This document shows positions 5,750-7,597 of a stretch of 7,597 bases of DNA, piece after piece. A program made the translations under genes and the position numbers. The stretch covers positions 1-7,597 of the forward strand of contig PMBV01000147.1 in assembly GCA_003153055.1 (NCBI GenBank), read 5' to 3'. Position 1 is the first letter of the stretch, and each line of letters starts with the position of its first letter. A model generated the notes under the pieces. That model saw nothing but the letters and a program-made list of their open reading frames with translations, ran no database searches and was not told the DNA's origin. Origin of the DNA: Myxococcales bacterium. GTDB lineage: Bacteria > Myxococcota > Myxococcia > Myxococcales > Myxococcaceae.

Positions 5750-6349
5750 ATGAAGACTCGTCTCATCGCCCTCGCGCTCTCGCTCTCTCCTGCCCTCGCC
5801 CTCGCCGAGAGCTACCAGCTCGACGGCTCCCACTCGGTCACCTCGTTCGCCGTGCGGCACATGGTCATCTCGACCGTGCGCGGCGAGTTCACCAAGGTCT
5901 CGGGCAGCGCGGTGATCGACGACGCCGACCTCTCCAAGTCGAGCGTGGAGGCGAGCATCGACGTCGCCTCGGTGAGCACCCGCGAGCAGAAGCGGGACAC
6001 GCACCTCAAAAGCCCGGAGTTCTTCGACGCCGCCAAGTTCCCCACCATCACCTTCAAGTCGACCAAGGTCGAGAAGGCGGGCGAAGGCGCCCTCAAGGTC
6101 AGTGGCAACCTGACCATCAAGGGGGTGACCAAGCCCGTGGTCCTCGACCTCGCCGGCCCGACCAAAGAGGTGACGGACCCCTGGGGCAACGTGCGCCGCG
6201 GCATCTCGGCCAGCACCAAGATCAACAGGAAGGACTTCGGCGTGAGCTGGAGCGCCCTCGTCGAGGCCGGCCCGGTGGTCGGCGACGAGGTCACGATTCA
6301 GATCGACGCCGAGCTGGTGAAAGAGAAGCCCGCCCCCGCCAAGAAGTAG
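5750..6349 (+). CDS. YceI-family periplasmic lipid-binding protein
   Basis: This is a secreted YceI-family protein (PF04264), a small lipocalin-like beta-barrel whose characterised homologues bind polyisoprenoids such as ubiquinone precursors in the periplasm. Some members are linked to stress or acid responses. The protein has 199 residues, close to the 191 of E. coli YceI. A Sec signal peptide (MKTRLIALALSLSPALALA) ends at ALA, residues 17-19. Family landmarks are YQLDGSHSVTSFAVRHMVIS near 22-41, VRGEFTKVSG near 43-52, HLKSPEFFDAAKFPTITFKS near 85-104, LTIKGVTKPV near 121-130, and the C-terminal INRKDFGVSWS and VVGDEVTIQIDAEL. A short Lys/Pro/Ala tail ends the protein. ATG 5750 is chosen over the in-frame TTG at 5648 because it has AAGGAA six bases upstream and directly begins the signal peptide. 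It lies 124 bases after the DUF1592-type gene and appears to be a separate unit with its own structured leader. The specific ligand is unknown. Confidence 0.93.
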   Translation: MKTRLIALALSLSPALALAESYQLDGSHSVTSFAVRHMVISTVRGEFTKVSGSAVIDDADLSKSSVEASIDVASVSTREQKRDTHLKSPEFFDAAKFPTITFKSTKVEKAGEGALKVSGNLTIKGVTKPVVLDLAGPTKEVTDPWGNVRRGISASTKINRKDFGVSWSALVEAGPVVGDEVTIQIDAELVKEKPAPAKK

Positions 6350-6366
6350 CCAGCCCCAGCGGCGAA

Positions 6367-6387
6367 GGTGGCGGAGCGCCCGCCACC
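6367..6387. terminator. Bidirectional terminator hairpin between convergent YceI and thiolase genes
   Basis: GGTGGCGG (6367-6374) and CCGCCACC (6380-6387) form a perfect 8-bp GC-rich stem with a 5-base loop. It lies in the 51-base gap between the stop codon of the YceI gene and that of the oppositely oriented thiolase. No T-tract lies on either side. Its position between two converging genes supports shared transcription termination. Confidence 0.5.
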
Positions 6388-6400
6388 CTGAGCAGCGAAG

Positions 6401-7597
6401 TTACTGAACGCGGCGGAGCACGGTCACGCAGTTCGTCACCGCCGAGCCGCCCACGTTGAAGGCCACGCCGATCTTCGGCGTCTTCTTCGTCGGGGCGAGG
6501 CCGATGGGCTCCTCCATCAGCTGCTTGTAGACCAACGCGTGCATCGACGCGCCGGTGGCTCCCACCGGGTGGCCCTTGGCCTTGAGGCCGCCCGAGAGGT
6601 TCACGCACACCTTGTCGTCATCGGCGGTGAACCGGCCATTGATGTAGTCGAGGCCGGCCTTTCCATCGGCCGACAACCCCAGCGCCTCGGTGGTGAGCAG
6701 CTGGTTGATGGTGAAGCAGTCGTGCACCTCGGCGATATCGATGTCGGCCGAGGTGATGCCGGCCTCCTTGAAGGCCTTCGCGACGGCGTCCTTCCCTGCC
6801 TCGAGGACCCACTTGTTGGGGCGCTTGGACAGCGGGAGGTACTCCTCGGAGTGCCCGAGGCCGGCGATCTCGACGACCTTCTTGCGGTTGGCCTTGGCGT
6901 TGGCGGTGGTGGTGAGCACCACGGCCGCCGCTCCGTCGGTGACCAGCGAGCAGTCGTGGAGCCGCAGGGGTGCCGCGACCATCATGTTCGAGCCCTTGCC
7001 GCTGTCGGGCAGCGCGAGGATCTCGGCGGCGGTGGAGGGCCCGTTTTGAATGTGCGCCAGGGGGTTCTTGGAGGCGTTGCGATAGCACAGGGCCGCCACG
7101 TGAGCCGCCTGGTTGCGCCACTCGCTCTCGGAGAGCTTGTAGTGAGCGATGTAGGCCTTGGCGAGCTCGGCGAACAGGCCGGGGAAGGTCATGCCCTGGC
7201 CACCCTCCTCGGGGTAGTAGGAGGAGCAGGCGAGCGTCGCGGTCATCGCCGGCGTGTCGAGGAGGTTCATCTTCTCGACGCCGATGACGAGCACGTTCTT
7301 GAACCGCCCTGACTCGATGGCGTAGGTCGCGTCGTAGATCGCCACCGACGAGGACGCGCAGGCGCACTCGGTGCGAGTCATCGGCTTGAACCGGAGCGCG
7401 GGGTCGATGGAGACGCCGATGGGAGCGACGTGCTCCTGGTTCACGAAGCGCGAGGGCGAGCAGGCGCCGATCCACACGGCGTCGATGTCCTTGGCCTCGA
7501 GACCCGAGTCGGTGATGGCCCCACGGCCCGCCTCGATGATCAAGTCATAGAACGACTTCTTGTCGATCTTCTTCTTGAAGGACACCATGTCCTTCAC
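6401..7597 (-). CDS. SCPx-type thiolase / acetyl-CoA C-acyltransferase (5' end cut by window edge)
   Basis: This is a thiolase-superfamily enzyme of the SCP-2/SCPx type, which cleaves 3-ketoacyl-CoA with CoA (or runs the reverse condensation) and is typical of breakdown of fatty, branched or sterol-side-chain acids. It is cytoplasmic. The 398 codons visible start with a GTG at the very edge. The first residues (KDMVSFKKK) align with the internal GMTKF-type motif that follows the first beta strand in homologues, so roughly 8-20 N-terminal residues probably lie outside the window. Catalytic features are the nucleophile Cys in TECACASSSVA (Cys80 of the visible part), HDCF at 292-295 (the SCP-type replacement of NEAF, in EVHDCFTINQLLTTEALGL), and GHPVGATG with His343. 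The C-terminus FNVGGSAVTNCVTVLRRV is also typical. A full set of catalytic residues suggests an active enzyme; chain-length preference is unknown. It converges on the YceI gene with a hairpin between them. Confidence 0.92.
   Translation of the reverse strand: MKDMVSFKKKIDKKSFYDLIIEAGRGAITDSGLEAKDIDAVWIGACSPSRFVNQEHVAPIGVSIDPALRFKPMTRTECACASSSVAIYDATYAIESGRFKNVLVIGVEKMNLLDTPAMTATLACSSYYPEEGGQGMTFPGLFAELAKAYIAHYKLSESEWRNQAAHVAALCYRNASKNPLAHIQNGPSTAAEILALPDSGKGSNMMVAAPLRLHDCSLVTDGAAAVVLTTTANAKANRKKVVEIAGLGHSEEYLPLSKRPNKWVLEAGKDAVAKAFKEAGITSADIDIAEVHDCFTINQLLTTEALGLSADGKAGLDYINGRFTADDDKVCVNLSGGLKAKGHPVGATGASMHALVYKQLMEEPIGLAPTKKTPKIGVAFNVGGSAVTNCVTVLRRVQ

Noticed and set aside
5077..5766. 229-codon minus-strand frame spanning the end of the DUF1592-type gene and the YceI leader
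   Set aside because: Arg/Gly-rich with no family resemblance, and it would cover both the operon terminator and the YceI leader.
6539..7312. 257-codon plus-strand frame opposite the thiolase
   Set aside because: Gly/Val/Leu-rich shadow of thiolase codons; the minus-strand gene has all catalytic motifs.

Overview
The window is GC-rich throughout (about two thirds G+C by eye), with strong G/C bias at third codon positions. It carries five protein-coding genes and no RNA genes, transposons or CRISPR arrays that I can see. The side-by-side DUF1552 and DUF1592-type genes, both exported, together with an SCPx-type thiolase and a YceI protein, suggest a deltaproteobacterial or myxobacterial (Myxococcota-like) genome. 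This pair of families is also common in Planctomycetes, so the taxonomic call is an inference.

Layout: (i) 61-1140, minus strand: an FAD-dependent oxidoreductase of the L-2-hydroxyglutarate oxidase (LhgO/L2HGDH) type. Its 5' end looks damaged: the in-frame Rossmann motif lies upstream of the first usable start codon and has Arg at the second Gly. (ii) 1174-1293: a divergent control region with a palindromic, two-way Shine-Dalgarno-like element. (iii) 1294-2490, plus: a 12-helix MFS transporter. (iv) 2491-2614: an intergenic stretch with a small perfect hairpin. (v) 2615-3964 and 3973-5625, plus: a tightly spaced pair made of a Tat-exported DUF1552 protein and a lipoprotein of the DUF1592/1588/1585 family with a CxxCH motif. 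(vi) 5626-5749: a likely terminator, a dyad, and a hairpin that buries the ribosome binding site of the next gene. (vii) 5750-6349, plus: a secreted YceI-family protein. (viii) 6350-6400: a convergent terminator hairpin. (ix) 6401-7597, minus: an SCPx-type thiolase that runs off the right edge.

How they fit together: the DUF1552/DUF1592 pair is the least understood part. One partner carries a twin-arginine signal, the other a lipoprotein signal and a cytochrome-c-like heme motif, and the 8-nt gap implies co-translation. This is consistent with an exported, possibly redox-active, two-protein complex of unknown function. The flanking genes (oxidoreductase, transporter, YceI, thiolase) look like separate transcription units and give no clear shared pathway. 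The most notable non-coding signals are the SD-occluding hairpin before yceI and the apparently broken start of the oxidoreductase.
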